From Roseovarius amoyensis (GTDB taxonomy: Bacteria; Pseudomonadota; Alphaproteobacteria; Rhodobacterales; Rhodobacteraceae), in contig NZ_QITQ01000001.1 of assembly GCF_003260265.1 (NCBI RefSeq), positions 248,001 through 312,000 on the forward strand: a stretch of 64,000 nucleotides of DNA, written 5' to 3'. The notes below the pieces were generated by a model. It was not told where the DNA came from and ran no database searches. It saw only the letters and a list, made by a program, of their open reading frames with translations. Position 1 is the stretch's first letter. Each line of letters opens with the position of its first letter. A program made the position numbers and the translations under genes. Positions 62,948 to 64,000 of the stretch are shown here, in pieces.

Positions 62948-64000
62948 TCAGACCTCATCGGGGAAGTGGCGCATCACCAGGCGGATCGGGTTGGGCGCGG
63001 CCTGTCCCAGACCGCAGATCGATGCGTCGGTCATCGCCTCGCAGAGGTCATTCAGCAGGTCGCGGTCCCAGCGGTCGGCCTGCATCAGCTTGACCGCCTT
63101 TTCGCAACCTACCCGGCACGGCGTGCACTGGCCGCAGCTTTCATCCTCGAAAAAGCGCAGCATGTTGAGCGCCGCATCCCGGACGCTGTCATGCTCTGAC
63201 AGCACCACCACCGCCGCCGAGCCGATGAACGTGTCATGCGGCTGCAGCGTGTCGAAATCGAGCGGCACATCATCCAGGCTGGCAGGCAGCAGGCCCGATG
63301 ACGGGCCGCCCGGCTGATAGGCCTTGAAGGTGTGCCCCTCGGCGATGCCGCCGGCGGCCTCGATCACGTCGCGGATGGTCGACCCGGCGGGCAGCAGGTA
63401 AACGCCCGGGTTCCTGACCCGGCCCGATACGGAATAGGACCGCAGGCCTTTTCTGCCGTTTTTTTCGGTAGTTGCGAGGACTTCCTTACCCTCGCGCAAA
63501 ACGCGGGACACCCAGTAGAGCGTTTCGATATTGTTGACCAATGTCGGCCGGCCAAAGATGCCGACCTGGGCGACGAAGGGTGGGCGGTGGCGCGGAAGGC
63601 CGCGCTTGCCCTCGATCGATTCGATCATCGCCGATTCCTCGCCACAGATATAGGCGCCGGCGCCGCGGCGCAGGTCGATATATCCCGGCGCGGCGATGCC
63701 GGCCTCCTCCAGCGCCTTGATCTCGCGGCGCAGGATTTCCAGCACGGCCGGGTATTCGTCGCGCATGTAGATGAAACAGGTTTCGGCCTCGACCGCCCAG
63801 GCGGAAATCAGCATTCCCTCAAGAAAAACATGGGGTTCTCGTTCGAGGTAAAAGCGATCCTTGAAGGTTCCCGGCTCACCCTCGTCGCCGTTCACGGCCA
63901 GGTAACGAGGGCCCGGCTCGGACCGCACAAAGCCCCATTTGCGCCCCGACGGAAAGCCCGCGCCGCCAAGTCCGCGCAGGCCGGAGGCAAGCAGTTCCTC
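62948..64000 (-). CDS. fdsB: NAD-dependent formate dehydrogenase beta subunit (NuoF-like), partial
   Basis: The minus-strand frame is open to the window edge (350 residues). It has the FMN/NAD-binding region (GLGGAGFPSGRKWGF, NGDEGEPGTFKDR, RRGAGAYICGEESAMI) and the [4Fe-4S] site DESCGQCTPCRVGCEKAV followed by ASICGLGQAAPNP. That last motif is typical of FdsB/FdhF-type formate dehydrogenase rather than complex I NuoF, which has ALGDAA. The N-terminus and the thioredoxin-like part lie outside. Frame begins in phase at 64000. Confidence 0.9.
   Translation of the reverse strand, partial: EELLASGLRGLGGAGFPSGRKWGFVRSEPGPRYLAVNGDEGEPGTFKDRFYLEREPHVFLEGMLISAWAVEAETCFIYMRDEYPAVLEILRREIKALEEAGIAAPGYIDLRRGAGAYICGEESAMIESIEGKRGLPRHRPPFVAQVGIFGRPTLVNNIETLYWVSRVLREGKEVLATTEKNGRKGLRSYSVSGRVRNPGVYLLPAGSTIRDVIEAAGGIAEGHTFKAYQPGGPSSGLLPASLDDVPLDFDTLQPHDTFIGSAAVVVLSEHDSVRDAALNMLRFFEDESCGQCTPCRVGCEKAVKLMQADRWDRDLLNDLCEAMTDASICGLGQAAPNPIRLVMRHFPDEV

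Overview
The window is a high-GC, gene-dense chromosomal segment from an alphaproteobacterium, most likely a member of the Rhodobacterales (Roseobacter group). Evidence: the choline-sulfate/choline cluster betI-betC-betA beside choXWV, an ScfR-type XRE regulator, FolE2, paired glyQ/glyS, MetZ under a SAM-II riboswitch, DUF1127 proteins, and a characteristic intergenic hairpin family. No tRNA, rRNA, CRISPR array, insertion sequence or prophage was recognised.

Layout. 1-3.6 kb: the end of an OmpR-type response regulator, a lower-GC orphan gene, xthA, a CnoX-type thioredoxin, a LON-domain protein and a Trm112-like protein. 3.6-6.0 kb: a decayed Rhs (polymorphic toxin) locus on the minus strand, with an Rhs core remnant, a GIY-YIG-like toxin tip broken at a G7 tract, a translationally coupled putative immunity gene and a secreted low-GC protein. 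6.3-10.7 kb: housekeeping genes (DUF2842, purA, a DUF6524-like protein, secG, pyrG). 10.7-20.8 kb: two TerB-like genes and a PhnD-like protein, an amino-acid ABC transporter (one permease apparently starting at ATT), an M24 aminopeptidase P, a DUF427 protein, the ScfR-like regulator and a DUF465 protein. 20.8-29.4 kb: osmoprotectant region with betI-betC-betA on the minus strand, a BetI-like operator, an orphan Tat-exported family 5 binding protein and choXWV on the plus strand. 29.4-45 kb: exporters, a YebC protein, two SLC13/TrkA-C permeases flanking a YmdB-like phosphoesterase, an OsmC protein, formyl-THF cyclo-ligase, MgtE, HisN, a short XRE regulator, a quinone reductase convergent with a LysR gene, a DUF1127 protein, a BI-1 protein, rpmG and a SleB-type hydrolase. 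45-53 kb: glyQ, DUF6446, glyS and a divergent PPDK-like protein in one minus-strand operon, then a plus-strand inactive trypsin-like protein. 53-64 kb: trkH, folE2, a SulP permease without STAS, metZ with its riboswitch, ispZ, an EamA transporter, an MgtC protein, ftsY and the truncated gene for a NAD-dependent formate dehydrogenase beta subunit.

How the genes work together. BetC and BetA convert choline-O-sulfate to choline and on to betaine aldehyde, ChoXWV imports choline, and BetI probably represses the cluster through a palindrome at 24612-24625. GlyQ and GlyS form one tetrameric enzyme. The ABC genes at 13.2-16.5 kb form one polar amino-acid uptake system. The least ordinary features are the Rhs toxin-immunity remnant, the ATT start, the SAM-II riboswitch feeding an in-frame N-terminal extension of MetZ, and two proteins that keep a fold but have lost key residues (the protease at 51.5 kb and the ATP-grasp part of the PPDK homologue).
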